Positions 26,313-36,505 of a DNA stretch of 64,000 nt are shown here, piece by piece. The notes under the pieces are model-generated. The model was given only the letters and a program-made list of their open reading frames with translations. It did not search any database and was not told the origin of the DNA. Origin of the DNA: Planctomycetota bacterium. GTDB lineage: Bacteria > Planctomycetota > Planctomycetia > Planctomycetales > Planctomycetaceae. The stretch is from positions 115,017-179,016 of the forward strand of contig JAURQH010000047.1 of assembly GCA_030836185.1 (NCBI GenBank). Direction: 5' to 3'. Every line of letters starts with the position of its first letter. Within the stretch, counting starts at the first letter, position 1. The position numbers and the translations under genes were made by a program.

Positions 26313-29027
26313 ATGAGAATTCTCTTTGCTCTGGCGTTCGCTTTCTGCACATATTCGTTGCATTCAGACGCAATGGCCGCTCATCCTCAACTGCCCGCGT
26401 TTGAGCGTTTTTATGCCAATGATGAAGCGAAAGAGATTGACGCGGGTTTATATCTGCTGGGCGAATTGAATTGTGTGAAGTGCCATCAAGCCGACAAGCA
26501 ACCCGGCCTGACTCTCCGCTCGGCACCCGTCCTGACCGACGTCGGCAGTCGCATTGACCGGCAGCACATTGAGAAGTTTATTGCCGATCCACAAACCGTC
26601 AAACCGGGAACATTGATGCCGAACCTGTTCGCTGGTTTGAGCGATGCCGAGAAAGAGCAGAAGGTGACTGCACTCACTCACTTTCTGACCAACACGGGCT
26701 CGTTTCAGCCAACACCCGCAAGTGGTCCCTTTGTTAACAAAGGACGAAATCTGTTTCATCAGGTCGGCTGTGTCGCGTGTCACGGTAGTCAGAAAAAAGA
26801 GGCGAAACCACTGGCAACCTCCGTCCCGCTCGGCAAACTGGATGAGAAGTACAGCATCAATGCGTTGACAGACTTCTTGCGCGACCCGCACAAACATCGT
26901 CCTTCGGGCCGCATGCCCAATTTGAATCTCAAAAATGAGGAAGCACGCGACATCGCCAACTATTTGCTCAAAGATGTTATTGCCCCAGCCAACATTTTGT
27001 ATCAAGCCTTTGAAGGAAGTTGGCAAGAGCTGCCTGACTTCGGCACGATGACACCGAAAAGTTCTGGGAAATCTGCCGGCTTTGATCTGACCGTTGCCGG
27101 GAAACGTAACAATTTTGGTATTCGCTTCATTGGGTATCTGCACATCGAAAAAGCAGGCCGATACAATTTTCGGCTCGGCTCTGACGATGGGAGTTGGTTG
27201 CTGATCGATGGAGAGAAAATCGTTGATGTTGATGGCATTCATCCACACTCAACCAAAACCGGGTCTGTCGAATTGACCGCCGGCGTCCATGAAGTGATCG
27301 TTGATTATTTTCAAGGGGGTGGCGAATGGACACTCGCTGCCGACTATGAGGGACCGGGCGTCAAACGGCGTTCGTTGGCTGCCGACCTGACTCCCACCAA
27401 AAAGAAGATTGTCGTCAAAGCAGACGGCGACACATTTACGCTCGATGAACAACTTGTCGCTGAAGGACGGCAGATATTCGCGTCCGTCGGTTGTGCCAAC
27501 TGTCATGACCTCAAAATTGACAACCAGAACATCAAATCGACTTTCGCTGCGAAGAAATTGGCTGAACTGAAACCCGAAGGTGGATGTCAAGCAGCGGGTA
27601 GCATGAAAGGTGTGCCTCACTTTTCTCTCAACGAGACGCAATCGAAGGTGATAAACACAGCGCTGAGTCAGCTAAACTCTGCGGAAACTCCCACCGGGGA
27701 ACAAGCCGTCTTCCGCACGATGGCGACGTTCAATTGTTACGCCTGTCACGCACGTAACGACATTGGAGGCGTGGAACGAGAACGCGAAGCCGATTTTGTC
27801 GGCACGATTCCCGAAATGGGAGACGAAGGACGAATTCCCCCCGCTTTAACGGGTGCGGGAGACAAATTGAACGACTCCTGGTTGCAACATATTCTGAACA
27901 ACGGTGCCAACGACCGACCTTACATGCTGACCCGCATGCCGAAGTTCGGAGCCAATCATGTGAAAACATTGTTGACCGCATTTCCCGAACTGGATCGCAA
28001 AACTCTTTCACCCAGGGCAAAATTTGATCAACCCGATTATCGAGTGAAAGCCGAAGGCCGCGCGATGGTGGGTGAGAAAGGACTCTCCTGCGTCAAATGT
28101 CATCCCTTTGGCAACAAAAAGTCGTCCGGTATTCAGGCCCTCGATCTGCAAACCATGTCGACCCGATTGCGGGAAGACTGGTTCTATCGCTACATGATCA
28201 ATCCGCAAGAATATCGGCGCGGCACTCGGATGCCTTCTGCTTGGCCCAACGGTCGCACAATTTTGCCCAAGGTTCTTGATGGCGATACTAATAAGCAGCT
28301 TTCCGCGATCTGGATGTATTTGGAAGATCGCGACAAAGCCGCCGTTCCTTTAGGGGTTGGCGGTCAATCGATTGTTCTCGAAGCAAAGAATGCTCCGATC
28401 ATTTATCGGAACTTCATCACAGATTTATCACCACGCGGCATCGCAGTCGGCTATCCCGAAGAAGCCCATCTCGCCTTCGATGCCGAAGAAATGGTCGTCC
28501 GATCCATCTGGCACGGATCTTTCATCGATGCCGCCAAACACTGGGTCGGTCGCGGTCAAGGAAACCAAAACCCGCTCGGAGATCATCTGGTCAAACTTCC
28601 CACCGGGCAACCGTTCGCCGTCCTGGATAGTCTGGATGTTAGTTGGCCGACGGATAAAGCCCGCGATGCCGGCTACTCCTTCCTCGGCTACGAATTGAAC
28701 AAAGCAGGTCGCCCAACATTTCTGTATGCGTTTGCCAGTGTGACGGTCGCCGATTACTCGACACCGGTTCCCAACAAAGGAGACACCTCCTTCTCGCGAA
28801 CATTAACCGTTACGGCCGACGGAAAAGCTCCTGAGAATTTCTACTTACGAGTCGCCACCGGCAACATTGAAAAACGTGCCGACGGCTTGTATGTCCTCGA
28901 TAAAATCCTGGAACTCAAGGTTCCCTCTGATGCCATCACTCGCTCCTCGAACGGCAAACAGGAGTTACTCCTGCCGGTCATCTTCACCGACAACAAAGCC
29001 GAGTTGAAAGTTGAATACGTCTGGTAG
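26313..29027 (+). CDS. Exported multihaem cytochrome c with PA14-like domain
   Basis: This protein has 904 residues. It has a Sec signal peptide (ILFALAFAFCTYSLHSDAMAA). Five CxxCH haem sites are seen: CVKCH (about 54), CVACH (about 152), CANCH (about 393), CYACH (about 474) and CVKCH (about 592). The first two lie in class-I cytochrome-like modules with distal Met candidates (LMPNL, RMPNL). Between haems 2 and 3 a PA14-like sugar-binding domain (about 225-345) shows GRYNFRLGSDDGSWLLIDG. The C-terminal 250 residues are beta-rich. Such haem-PA14 proteins are typical of PVC bacteria and are thought to act in periplasmic sugar oxidation (inference). A secreted propeller protein follows 36 nt later. 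Confidence 0.88.
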   Translation: MRILFALAFAFCTYSLHSDAMAAHPQLPAFERFYANDEAKEIDAGLYLLGELNCVKCHQADKQPGLTLRSAPVLTDVGSRIDRQHIEKFIADPQTVKPGTLMPNLFAGLSDAEKEQKVTALTHFLTNTGSFQPTPASGPFVNKGRNLFHQVGCVACHGSQKKEAKPLATSVPLGKLDEKYSINALTDFLRDPHKHRPSGRMPNLNLKNEEARDIANYLLKDVIAPANILYQAFEGSWQELPDFGTMTPKSSGKSAGFDLTVAGKRNNFGIRFIGYLHIEKAGRYNFRLGSDDGSWLLIDGEKIVDVDGIHPHSTKTGSVELTAGVHEVIVDYFQGGGEWTLAADYEGPGVKRRSLAADLTPTKKKIVVKADGDTFTLDEQLVAEGRQIFASVGCANCHDLKIDNQNIKSTFAAKKLAELKPEGGCQAAGSMKGVPHFSLNETQSKVINTALSQLNSAETPTGEQAVFRTMATFNCYACHARNDIGGVEREREADFVGTIPEMGDEGRIPPALTGAGDKLNDSWLQHILNNGANDRPYMLTRMPKFGANHVKTLLTAFPELDRKTLSPRAKFDQPDYRVKAEGRAMVGEKGLSCVKCHPFGNKKSSGIQALDLQTMSTRLREDWFYRYMINPQEYRRGTRMPSAWPNGRTILPKVLDGDTNKQLSAIWMYLEDRDKAAVPLGVGGQSIVLEAKNAPIIYRNFITDLSPRGIAVGYPEEAHLAFDAEEMVVRSIWHGSFIDAAKHWVGRGQGNQNPLGDHLVKLPTGQPFAVLDSLDVSWPTDKARDAGYSFLGYELNKAGRPTFLYAFASVTVADYSTPVPNKGDTSFSRTLTVTADGKAPENFYLRVATGNIEKRADGLYVLDKILELKVPSDAITRSSNGKQELLLPVIFTDNKAELKVEYVW

Positions 29028-29063
29028 AAGCCCATCATTCAAACGACGTTTGGAATTTTAGCT

Positions 29064-30527
29064 ATGCGATTATTGATCTCACTTTGCTTACTGACTATCA
29101 CCACATCCTCTCTCATCGCGCAGGAGAACCCGCCGACGGAAGACGATTACTACCCTCTTGCTGCGTTCACTCTCCCCGAAGGGGAAGTGCTCGAAATCGG
29201 TGCGATTCAACCGATCCCCGATGGACGTTTGGCTGTAGGAACGCGCCGGGGAGAGATCTGGATGGTCGAGAACGCCTGGTCTACGGATGTTGGCAAAGCC
29301 AAACTCACGCGATTTGCACACGGCATGCACGAAATTCTCGGCCTCGCCTGGAAAGAGGGTTGGCTCTATGTGACGCATCGTCCCGATGTCAGCCGTATCC
29401 GAGATACCGACAAAGATGGTAAAGCGGATGAATTTGAAGTCGTCAACGACGATTGGGGCATCAGCGGCGATTACCATGAGTACGCGTTCGGTTCCAAATT
29501 CGACAAAGACGGCAACATCTGGGTCACGTTATGTTTAACGGGATCATTCTCCAGCAAAGTTCCGTATCGCGGCTGGTGTGTGCGTGTGACTCCCGACGGA
29601 AAAATGATTCCGACTTGCAGCGGCATTCGTTCTCCCGGAGGCATGGGATTCAACGCCAAAGGGGATGTCTTCTATACCGACAATCAAGGGCCGTGGAACG
29701 GAACCTGTTCTCTCAAATGGCTCAAACCGGGATCCTTTCAAGGACACCCCGGAGGTTTTGAGTGGTTCAAGATGACCGATGCGATTGGCGAAAAACCAAC
29801 GGAACCAGAAAGTGGCTCTCGCATCATGGCAGAAGCGAAAAAGATTACCGAGTTCGAACCCCCCGTGATTCTGTTCCCGTATAAAAAAATGGGACAATCG
29901 GCCAGTGGCATCGCGTGCGATACCACAAACGGAAAATTCGGTCCGTTCAAAAATCAGATGTTTGTCGGCGATCAAACTTATAGCACCATCATGCGGTGTT
30001 ACCTCGAAGAAATCGAAGGACACTATCAAGGTGCCTGTTTCCCGTTCCGCTCGGGCATCGGCTCGGGAACTCTCGGCGTCGAGATGACCGAATCGGGAGC
30101 GATGTTTGTCGGGGGCACGAATCGCGGCTGGGGATCGAGAGGCAATAAACCATTCTCTCTCGATCGCATCACCTGGAACGGTAAAGTCCCGTTCGAAATT
30201 CTGGAAATGAAAGCCCGACCCGACGGCTTTGAACTCGTCTTCACAGAAGAGATTGACCCCGCCACCGTCGGCAATCTCGACTCTTACAAATTGCAAACTT
30301 ACACGTACATCTTCCAATCTTCATACGGCAGCCCCGAAGTCGATCACACATTTCCGAAAATCACCTCGGCCAAAGTGGGTGCCGATAAGAAAAGCGTGAT
30401 CCTGACAATCGACGGCTTGCAGGAAGGGCACGTTCACGAGTTGATGTCGGCTGGTGTTCGCAGCAAAGCCGGCTTGCCACTGTTGCACAATGAAGCCTAT
30501 TACACGCTCAATTACATTCCGAAATAG
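29064..30527 (+). CDS. Secreted beta-propeller protein (sorbosone/glucose dehydrogenase-like fold)
   Basis: This protein has 487 residues. A signal peptide ([18 protein letters not shown]) is followed by a propeller with repeated blades ([46 protein letters not shown]). This is the pattern of the PVC-type proteins grouped with glucose/sorbosone dehydrogenases. The C-terminal about 100 residues look like an Ig-like domain ([20 protein letters not shown]). It lies 36 nt after the haem-PA14 cytochrome, suggesting an oxidoreductase with its electron acceptor; no quinone-binding residues could be confirmed. Confidence 0.8.
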   Translation: MRLLISLCLLTITTSSLIAQENPPTEDDYYPLAAFTLPEGEVLEIGAIQPIPDGRLAVGTRRGEIWMVENAWSTDVGKAKLTRFAHGMHEILGLAWKEGWLYVTHRPDVSRIRDTDKDGKADEFEVVNDDWGISGDYHEYAFGSKFDKDGNIWVTLCLTGSFSSKVPYRGWCVRVTPDGKMIPTCSGIRSPGGMGFNAKGDVFYTDNQGPWNGTCSLKWLKPGSFQGHPGGFEWFKMTDAIGEKPTEPESGSRIMAEAKKITEFEPPVILFPYKKMGQSASGIACDTTNGKFGPFKNQMFVGDQTYSTIMRCYLEEIEGHYQGACFPFRSGIGSGTLGVEMTESGAMFVGGTNRGWGSRGNKPFSLDRITWNGKVPFEILEMKARPDGFELVFTEEIDPATVGNLDSYKLQTYTYIFQSSYGSPEVDHTFPKITSAKVGADKKSVILTIDGLQEGHVHELMSAGVRSKAGLPLLHNEAYYTLNYIPK

Positions 30528-30541
30528 GCAACAAACAGAAC

Positions 30542-30916
30542 TCAAGCGTTGTCGTGGAATTCGCTCCAGCGATTCCAGGCATAGTTCCATTCCATCCACA
30601 TCCGCATCACGCTCCACAAGCTGCGCATCTTGGCGAGATGTTCGGGAGGAATCGACGCATTCTCGGTCACCGAACTCTGTGCCGACGACGACAAGCCCCA
30701 GCGATTGCCCAACTCTTTACAGATCGCATCTGCCGCCAGCGGACCTTCTTCATCTTCCGTCAATCCATTCTGATGAGCCGTGCTGAAAAGATCGAATAAC
30801 TGACTGCGATACGGCTGCATTTCGAGAGGCCGAGTTTTCTCCTCGGCTTCAATAATCACAGCTTCAATCTGGTTCAGGATTTCGTGAATCAATGGACGAT
30901 TGATGGACGCAGACAT
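30542..30916 (-). CDS. Small soluble protein, function unknown
   Basis: A 124-residue, mainly helical protein with no signal peptide, Trp-rich near its end (MWMEWNYAWNRWSEF). I do not recognise the family. It converges on the propeller gene with 14 nt between stops. The opposite-strand frames in this interval look like shadows. Confidence 0.6.
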   Translation of the reverse strand: MSASINRPLIHEILNQIEAVIIEAEEKTRPLEMQPYRSQLFDLFSTAHQNGLTEDEEGPLAADAICKELGNRWGLSSSAQSSVTENASIPPEHLAKMRSLWSVMRMWMEWNYAWNRWSEFHDNA

Positions 30917-31003
30917 AACAGTATTTACTCTCAGAAAGTTGACAATTCTTCCATCATACCGTCTGAGAGCGAAATGTCATGTGTGGGGTGAATGAAGCTT
31001 CGA

Positions 31004-31762
31004 TCAAGGGATGAATATCTTATCTCGATGTATTGAGAGGAATTTCTCAATTGATGCAAATTTGGTTGGCTTGCGAAGTTGCTTACCTTCGTAATGCGAG
31101 AAGTGTTGTTTGATCGAAATTTGAGGCTCGGCATCCCGAAGCTGTTCTGACAATACAAGTTTTAATTCATTATCAAAAGTGATTAATCCTTGATCGAATG
31201 CTTTGTCGAAGAGACTGTTGAGACACAGACCATTCTGAGGGTTCACGCGCTCATTTGGGTAACGACTCCATGGAAGTATGTGGCTAGCTACCAATAAAGT
31301 AGGAATTGATATCTGAGTGATACAACATCGCATCTCATATGAAGCCAGAACTGATTTTCGGAAAAACTGCTGCGCTAACCTTACTTTGGTAAGGCGCAGT
31401 GATTCTGTTTCTCCTTCATAAACCTTCTGCGTGGTTGAGTCTGCTTCATCTTTATTAGAAATCATTTGTGACAGTAAAATCTCGCTTTCGGCCGCGAGAG
31501 TCTTCCAATCTGAATGAAATTCTTGCCAAACAGCTCGATCACCCTTTGAGGCTCCTGATAGTCCTTTCACACCTCTTTCCGCATGAAATGGATCCAGCGA
31601 CGCTAAGTTACTCAATTTCATTGCCACGGCTGAGGGAGTACGTTCTAAAATATTCGATAATTCAATAACCTGAGAATTAACTTTGTCAAATTTTCCAAAC
31701 GGCAGTTTGCAATAGAGATTCATTGCAAGAATGAGTTCAGTCCGGGTCCAATTTTTTCGCAT
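31004..31762 (-). CDS. HNH endonuclease-domain protein
   Basis: This protein has 252 residues. The C-terminal half carries an HNH_2-type nuclease core: RCCITQ, then ASHILPW with the first catalytic His, then NPQNGLCLNSLFDKAFDQGLI with the Asn and trailing Asp. The N-terminal half (ELILAMNLYCKLPFGK, then SNILERTPSAVAMKLSNLAS) looks like a helical DNA-binding region found in some restriction-like HNH proteins. It probably cleaves DNA; no methyltransferase or partner gene lies nearby. The gene and its 5' flank are visibly AT-richer than the surroundings, which suggests acquisition by transfer. Confidence 0.85.
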   Translation of the reverse strand: MRKNWTRTELILAMNLYCKLPFGKFDKVNSQVIELSNILERTPSAVAMKLSNLASLDPFHAERGVKGLSGASKGDRAVWQEFHSDWKTLAAESEILLSQMISNKDEADSTTQKVYEGETESLRLTKVRLAQQFFRKSVLASYEMRCCITQISIPTLLVASHILPWSRYPNERVNPQNGLCLNSLFDKAFDQGLITFDNELKLVLSEQLRDAEPQISIKQHFSHYEGKQLRKPTKFASIEKFLSIHRDKIFIP

Positions 31763-31958
31763 TCTAGTCGCATTTTCTTAAGGGGTATCTTTGGGGGAAG
31801 TGAGTCTAAATTGAAAGTGATTCATTAAATCAGAACTCTTTCGAGATTCTTCCTTTACTAGGGCCCATCGCTTGAAATACCGACGAATTTGATCGGAAGA
31901 ATAAAATCAAAAATTGAGTGACTTAAGCTCTTATTGCTAAAATGAAAAACATCACCGA

Positions 31959-32327
31959 TCAAGGCAGCATAGCGCCCCAGCCGTCACATTCTCCTCCGAA
32001 CGGCGCGGCGAGCTGGGAAAGTTCGGCTTGAATGCGCATGATCTCGTGGTACTCGGGAGCCATGGTGATCTTGGCGTAGACGTCCCAACTTGGGCCGAAG
32101 TCTTCATCATCGGGATCGATCAAACCATCTTCATCTGGCTCTCCATTGTCAAAGAATATCTCAGACTGATAGCCGGCTTGAGTGATGGCGTTATGAATCG
32201 AATTCGCCGCTTCCTCATCAGGGGCCACCACCGGGAATTCAATTTCCAGAGGTTGAGTCATGTCGACTCCATCAGCCTCCATATTGGAAAGTACGGCTCC
32301 ATCGGCATCATCGGGGTACTTGGTCAT
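31959..32327 (-). CDS. RraB-family protein (ribonuclease E inhibitor-like)
   Basis: A 122-residue acidic cytoplasmic protein. The N-terminus (PDDADGAVLSNMEADGVDM) and the ending (GGECDGWGAML) match the RraB family, whose E. coli member binds RNase E and slows mRNA decay. The central acidic loop (DEDGLIDPDDEDFG) is also usual for it. Whether it inhibits RNase E here is an inference. It stands alone, with about 180-200 bp of gene-free sequence on each side. Confidence 0.75.
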   Translation of the reverse strand: MTKYPDDADGAVLSNMEADGVDMTQPLEIEFPVVAPDEEAANSIHNAITQAGYQSEIFFDNGEPDEDGLIDPDDEDFGPSWDVYAKITMAPEYHEIMRIQAELSQLAAPFGGECDGWGAMLP

Positions 32328-32510
32328 GTGTGAATTCCGTGTCGAAGTCGAAGATGGGAAGGAAGAGGATCCAATGCGAAAGAGAACTCTCTCGCTGAAT
32401 CAATCTAAGTCGATACGCAATCGACAGTCAATCTTTTTCCCTGTGGGACATCGCAAAGCCGCTCATCCATTGAAAAAAAACGACGTGGGAATTGTCGCAC
32501 AAGTGGAGAG

Positions 32511-32906
32511 CTATTTCGCCTTATCCGGCGGGAGAGTTTCGGGTTGAGTTGGAAACGATGCGCAGATTCCTCCCAATGTCAATGATCCGGTAATCCAGCC
32601 AATGTTAATCATCAATGTTGAAGGAGCTTGGTAGTAAAGCCACAAACTAAACTTATACATACCAAGAAACGAGGGCACAAATAATAAGATACTGAGACAA
32701 CCGTAGATAAATCGAATACATCGTCGAACTTGTAGCGTTGCCAGACGAATTGTACCAAAGAAAATACAAAAGACTGCAAGTAGATGACTTACCCAGTTTG
32801 GGTAGTAATCGAATGGGGAGGACAGAATGATTAACCAAAAAATGCTGATCAAATAAGCAAGCACCCAAGTTCTCGCGACTTTCTGTCGTCCGATTTCTAC
32901 GCTCAT
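32511..32906 (-). CDS. Small four-helix membrane protein, function unknown
   Basis: A 131-residue protein with about four hydrophobic helices (WVLAYLISIFWLIIL, WVSHLLAVFCIFFG, FIYGCLSILLFVPSF, NIGWITGSLTLGGIC) and a short polar tail. No domain is recognised. It starts 15 nt after the upstream Pro-rich exported protein gene ends, so the two may be co-transcribed. Confidence 0.6.
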   Translation of the reverse strand: MSVEIGRQKVARTWVLAYLISIFWLIILSSPFDYYPNWVSHLLAVFCIFFGTIRLATLQVRRCIRFIYGCLSILLFVPSFLGMYKFSLWLYYQAPSTLMINIGWITGSLTLGGICASFPTQPETLPPDKAK

Positions 32907-32921
32907 AGCATATTCAAACCC

Positions 32922-33977
32922 CTAAGGTACGAGAAACGCTGCACCAGTCACAACCAAACCTTGCGCGGCGGCCGCTTCGATATTCAGCGGAATCTGATAA
33001 TGCAGATGCGGGGCCGGCTCACCTGGACGATACCAACCGAGCGTGTAACGCTTCGTGTGAGGGGAATCGATCACTGTCTGATATGGCAGACCGACCAATT
33101 GCACGCTCATGCGGGTCAGCGAAACCAGCGGTTGCAAGAAAAGATCGCCGTGCGAATGTCCGTTTCGTTCGAGGGGAGCATCTTCAAAATAGAGCGGATT
33201 GTGGAACAGGTTCGACGCTTCCCAAGCAAACAGCCGATCAGGAGAGAGTCGTTGTTTCAGTTCTTCATCCGGGAATGCGATGTCTTTCGGAACCTGATTT
33301 TGCTGGCTTGCTGGCACGTTGTCATTGAGCACCGCTTCACGCTGTCGAGGCGATTCATAATTGTAGAACGGCGAAATATCGGACAACGAGCGAACCAGTT
33401 CGCGATCTTCCATGCCTATAGCTGTCGGTTGCGAGATCGAGGAATATTGCAACGGAGCAGGAGCCGGCGCGGGAACCAGTTTCGGTGGGGCAACTTTCGG
33501 TTGCGGCAAGGGTTGCGGAACCGGTTGAACTTTCGCTTCGGCGGGTTGCTCGAACGGCGCGAACTCTTTGAGTTCATTCAGTTCCGGTAAACGTGGTAAT
33601 TTGTTTTCCTGAACAGGTTTTGCTTGTGGTGGTGGAAAGTCGGCGGGTGACACTTCCTGAATCTCTGCCGGTTCTTCGAGAGGTAATGCTGCAGGCGTTT
33701 TCTGGTTTTGTAATTTTTTGAAACGCTGTTCAGCCGACCGCTCTTTTAAGCGTTCCAGTGGTGAACTTTCCGGCGCTTCTTCCTGACTCACCCGCTGAAT
33801 CGTATCCGGGCGTTGGACTCGCAAGTCCAGATAGCGCACTGTCGGTTGTTGTGCGCTGGCTGAGCTTGTTGAGATTGCCAACAATCCGGCCGCAACAGTG
33901 AGTCCCGAAAGACTAGCTGTCCAGACCTGCCTGTTGAGGCGAATAGTTTGGAGATTCTTGAGTAATTGCAATGTCAT
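32922..33977 (-). CDS. Exported Pro-rich protein, function unknown
   Basis: This protein has 351 residues. A long signal peptide (about 1-42, ending SASAQQ) is followed by a low-complexity Pro/Glu/Gln-rich middle (residues about 90-185, with [14 protein letters not shown]) and a compact C-terminal domain of about 120 residues ([23 protein letters not shown] and [21 protein letters not shown]). The C-terminal domain is the likely functional part and is unrecognised. The start codon lies inside the 3' end of guaB, a 65 nt same-strand overlap in a different frame; a later start is possible, but none leaves an equally good signal peptide. Confidence 0.65.
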   Translation of the reverse strand: MTLQLLKNLQTIRLNRQVWTASLSGLTVAAGLLAISTSSASAQQPTVRYLDLRVQRPDTIQRVSQEEAPESSPLERLKERSAEQRFKKLQNQKTPAALPLEEPAEIQEVSPADFPPPQAKPVQENKLPRLPELNELKEFAPFEQPAEAKVQPVPQPLPQPKVAPPKLVPAPAPAPLQYSSISQPTAIGMEDRELVRSLSDISPFYNYESPRQREAVLNDNVPASQQNQVPKDIAFPDEELKQRLSPDRLFAWEASNLFHNPLYFEDAPLERNGHSHGDLFLQPLVSLTRMSVQLVGLPYQTVIDSPHTKRYTLGWYRPGEPAPHLHYQIPLNIEAAAAQGLVVTGAAFLVP

Positions 33978-35400
33978 GTGGATGGTTCTCCCTCACCGAG
34001 GCAGACGAGACCTGGATAAACCGCGCTTCCTTGCGTAGTTCTTCGATGGTCGACACACCGAGGTACCCCATCCCGGCCCGAATCCCACCGATCATTTGAT
34101 ACAGCAAGGTATTCAGATGCCCCTTGTAAGGGACACGGCCTTCGACCCCTTCAGGGACGAGTTTTTGGCCGCTCGATTTGGATTCTTCGTTGTCGACCGA
34201 TTGTCGGTATCGTTCGCTACTCCCTTTCACCATGGCTCCCAGAGATCCCATTCCGCGATATCGCTTGAATGTTCGTCCCTGATACAAAATCATTTCCCCC
34301 GGACTCTCGTCCAGACCGGCCAGCAATCCCCCCAACATGACTGTCTGGGCTCCTGCCGCCAACGCTTTCACAATGTCTCCACTGAATCGAATCCCTCCAT
34401 CTGCAATCAAGGGAATGCCTGCTTCTGATGCCGCCCGATACGCATTACGGACAGCCGACAGTTGCGGCACTCCTACCCCGGAGATGATTCGAGTTGTACA
34501 AATGGATCCGGGCCCGATACCAACCTTGACGGCATCGACTCCGGCTTTGATGAGATCGTGGGCGCCTTCTTCGGTGGCGATGTTCCCGGCAATCACATCG
34601 ATATCATGTTTCTGTTTAATCTGTTTGACGGTCTCGACGACGTTCTTCGAATGACCGTGGGCACTGTCGACCACCAACACATCGACGCCTCTTTTAATCA
34701 GTTCGTCAATGCGCTCAAAATCGTAAACGCCGACCGCCGCACCCACTCGCAATCGCCCTCGACTATCTTTCGATGCTCCGGGGAACTGCAGGTTCTTGTC
34801 GACATCCTTGATGGTAATCAAGCCCCTCAGTTCATAGTTATCGTCCACCAAGAGCAGTTTTTCGACCTTATTTTCTCGCAGAATCCGTTGAGCATCCTCA
34901 AGAGACGTGTTTTCCTTCGCTGTGACAAGGTTTTCCTTGGTCATCACTTCCGAAATCAATGTTTCCGACGACTCTAAAAACTTCAGATCCCGGCGCGTCA
35001 AGATTCCCTTAAGCTTCCCATTTTCTGTAATCGGAACCCCGCCAATGTTTCGTTCGTCCATGATTCGCGACGCCTCGCCCACCTTTTCTGTCGGCGGTAA
35101 CGTGACGGGGTCGACGATGATTCCATTCTCGCTGCGCTTCACGCGATCCACTTCCATCGCGTGTCGTTCGATTGTCAGATTCTTGTGAATAATGCCGATC
35201 CCACCCTCTTGTGCCATCGCGATCGCCATATCGCTTTCGGTGACGGTGTCCATGGGTGACGAGATGATCGGTAACGATAATTCGATCCGGTTGGTCAATC
35301 GGGTTGACGGACTGACGTCCGACGGCATGATCTCGCTGTAACGTGGTTCAAGCAGAACATCGTCAAAGGTGATTCCCTGATAAGCGATCCGCTCCTGCAT
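33913..35400 (-). CDS. guaB: Inosine-5'-monophosphate dehydrogenase
   Basis: Oxidises IMP to XMP with NAD+, the committed step of guanine nucleotide synthesis. It has 495 residues from ATG 35400, chosen for AGGAGA 6-8 nt upstream. The barrel begins with [15 protein letters not shown]; two CBS domains occupy about residues 95-205 ([10 protein letters not shown]). The catalytic Cys301 is in [11 protein letters not shown], the phosphate-binding loop is [10 protein letters not shown], and the Arg/Tyr flap is [10 protein letters not shown]. The C-terminus carries about 10 residues beyond the usual NYS ending, and these overlap the start of the next gene. Confidence 0.97.
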   Translation of the reverse strand: MQERIAYQGITFDDVLLEPRYSEIMPSDVSPSTRLTNRIELSLPIISSPMDTVTESDMAIAMAQEGGIGIIHKNLTIERHAMEVDRVKRSENGIIVDPVTLPPTEKVGEASRIMDERNIGGVPITENGKLKGILTRRDLKFLESSETLISEVMTKENLVTAKENTSLEDAQRILRENKVEKLLLVDDNYELRGLITIKDVDKNLQFPGASKDSRGRLRVGAAVGVYDFERIDELIKRGVDVLVVDSAHGHSKNVVETVKQIKQKHDIDVIAGNIATEEGAHDLIKAGVDAVKVGIGPGSICTTRIISGVGVPQLSAVRNAYRAASEAGIPLIADGGIRFSGDIVKALAAGAQTVMLGGLLAGLDESPGEMILYQGRTFKRYRGMGSLGAMVKGSSERYRQSVDNEESKSSGQKLVPEGVEGRVPYKGHLNTLLYQMIGGIRAGMGYLGVSTIEELRKEARFIQVSSASVRENHPHDIAITQESPNYSPQQAGLDS

Positions 35401-35470
35401 GTCTCTCTCCTGTGAGTCTCTTCTTTTTTTGTGGCTTCGTGTTTTGTAATTCGAGCCGTTAAATTTGTAG

Positions 35471-35488
35471 GGCAGGCTCCCGCCTGCC
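35471..35488. repeat. Perfect hairpin between rsmA and guaB
   Basis: GGCAGGC, TCCC, GCCTGCC: a perfect 7 bp GC-rich stem with a 4 nt loop. There is no U-run after it in the direction of rsmA transcription, so a terminator role is uncertain. Confidence 0.55.
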
Positions 35489-35523
35489 TTCCTCAGAATG
35501 TTTGTTCTGCTCTGGTTTAATCG

Positions 35524-35546
35524 CACTGGCGGACAAGTCAGCGGTG
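35524..35546. repeat. Degenerate inverted repeat, family 1
   Basis: CACTGGCGG, ACAAG, TCAGCGGTG. The left arm is identical to that of the perfect copy at 63968; the right arm has decayed by a few bases. Confidence 0.5.
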
Positions 35547-35547
35547 C

Positions 35548-35572
35548 CATCCCGTGTGCTTGCACCCACGGG
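35548..35572. repeat. Inverted repeat, family 2, at the rsmA 3' end
   Basis: CCCGTG and CACGGG bracket an inner GTGC-TT-GCAC, forming a compact hairpin directly against the rsmA stop codon. A near-identical copy in the opposite orientation lies at 37444-37468: 20 of 22 core bases agree. Confidence 0.6.
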
Positions 35573-36505
35573 TTATGTTATTTTGTTTGCTCCCTCTGCG
35601 GCTTTGACTTCGCGTGCAAATCGATTACTTAATTCGACCAAGTGTTCGACAGTCAGTGCTTCCGCACGACTCTTCAAGTCAAGCTCTGCTTCTCCCAAAA
35701 TCCTGTCTACTTCCCCTTTGCCGAGTTGCTTGCGGTACATCGTCACCAATACTGATCGCATCATTTTGCGACGATGATGAAACAACCTCCGTACAAAGTC
35801 GTGGAAGAATTCCCGATCCTCGATTAACGCCGTTTTTTCAGAATTCGGAATCAACCTTACAATGGCCGAATCCACTTTCGGACGCGGCCAAAACACGGTC
35901 GGCTTCAACTTCTTCAAAATCTTGATATCGGCCTGTGACTGCAACCAGACCGACAATGCTCCGTAGTTAGTGCCTCCACCATGTTTAGACGCCATCCGAG
36001 CGGCTAGCTCCCATTGAATCGTGGTCACCATTCGTGACCAGGGGAGATCGGACGCGACCAGATTCGAGATGATCGGAGTCGCCACATTGTAAGGAAGGTT
36101 GGCGACCAGCTTCAGAGTGCTGCCGGGAATCGATTCCAGCTTCTCGCGGATTGTCTCGAGCACTTCGGGAGCAAAATTGTTTTTGTTTTTGAGAGCGTCT
36201 AAATTCAGCAAGGTCACGTTGTCAAATTCACGAACCGCATATTCGGCCAATGGAACGACATTCGTATCAATCTCGACAGAAATGACGTGACCCGCCTGTT
36301 GTGCGAGAAACGCCGTCATCCCGCCCGTGCCGGCACCAATTTCCAATACCACATCGTCATCAGTCAGCTCTGCCGATTCGACGGCGAACTCAATCAGATT
36401 GATGTCGATGAGAAAGTTCTGACCATAATCTGAGCGCGGATGGACGCCCCGCTGTTCAAACAGCTCCATCAGATACGATCGCGTCTGACGGTCGGCGTCT
36501 TTCAT
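35573..36505 (-). CDS. rsmA: 16S rRNA dimethyladenosine transferase
   Basis: Dimethylates the two adjacent adenines near the 3' end of 16S rRNA during small-subunit assembly. This 310-residue protein has the early DYGQNFLID motif, the SAM-binding loop [10 protein letters not shown] (about 55), the catalytic NLPYNVATP (about 137), and [14 protein letters not shown] in the C-terminal lobe. It is somewhat longer than E. coli RsmA (273). Its start overlaps the ribE stop by 4 nt (ATGA), so the two are translationally coupled. Confidence 0.95.
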   Translation of the reverse strand: MKDADRQTRSYLMELFEQRGVHPRSDYGQNFLIDINLIEFAVESAELTDDDVVLEIGAGTGGMTAFLAQQAGHVISVEIDTNVVPLAEYAVREFDNVTLLNLDALKNKNNFAPEVLETIREKLESIPGSTLKLVANLPYNVATPIISNLVASDLPWSRMVTTIQWELAARMASKHGGGTNYGALSVWLQSQADIKILKKLKPTVFWPRPKVDSAIVRLIPNSEKTALIEDREFFHDFVRRLFHHRRKMMRSVLVTMYRKQLGKGEVDRILGEAELDLKSRAEALTVEHLVELSNRFAREVKAAEGANKIT

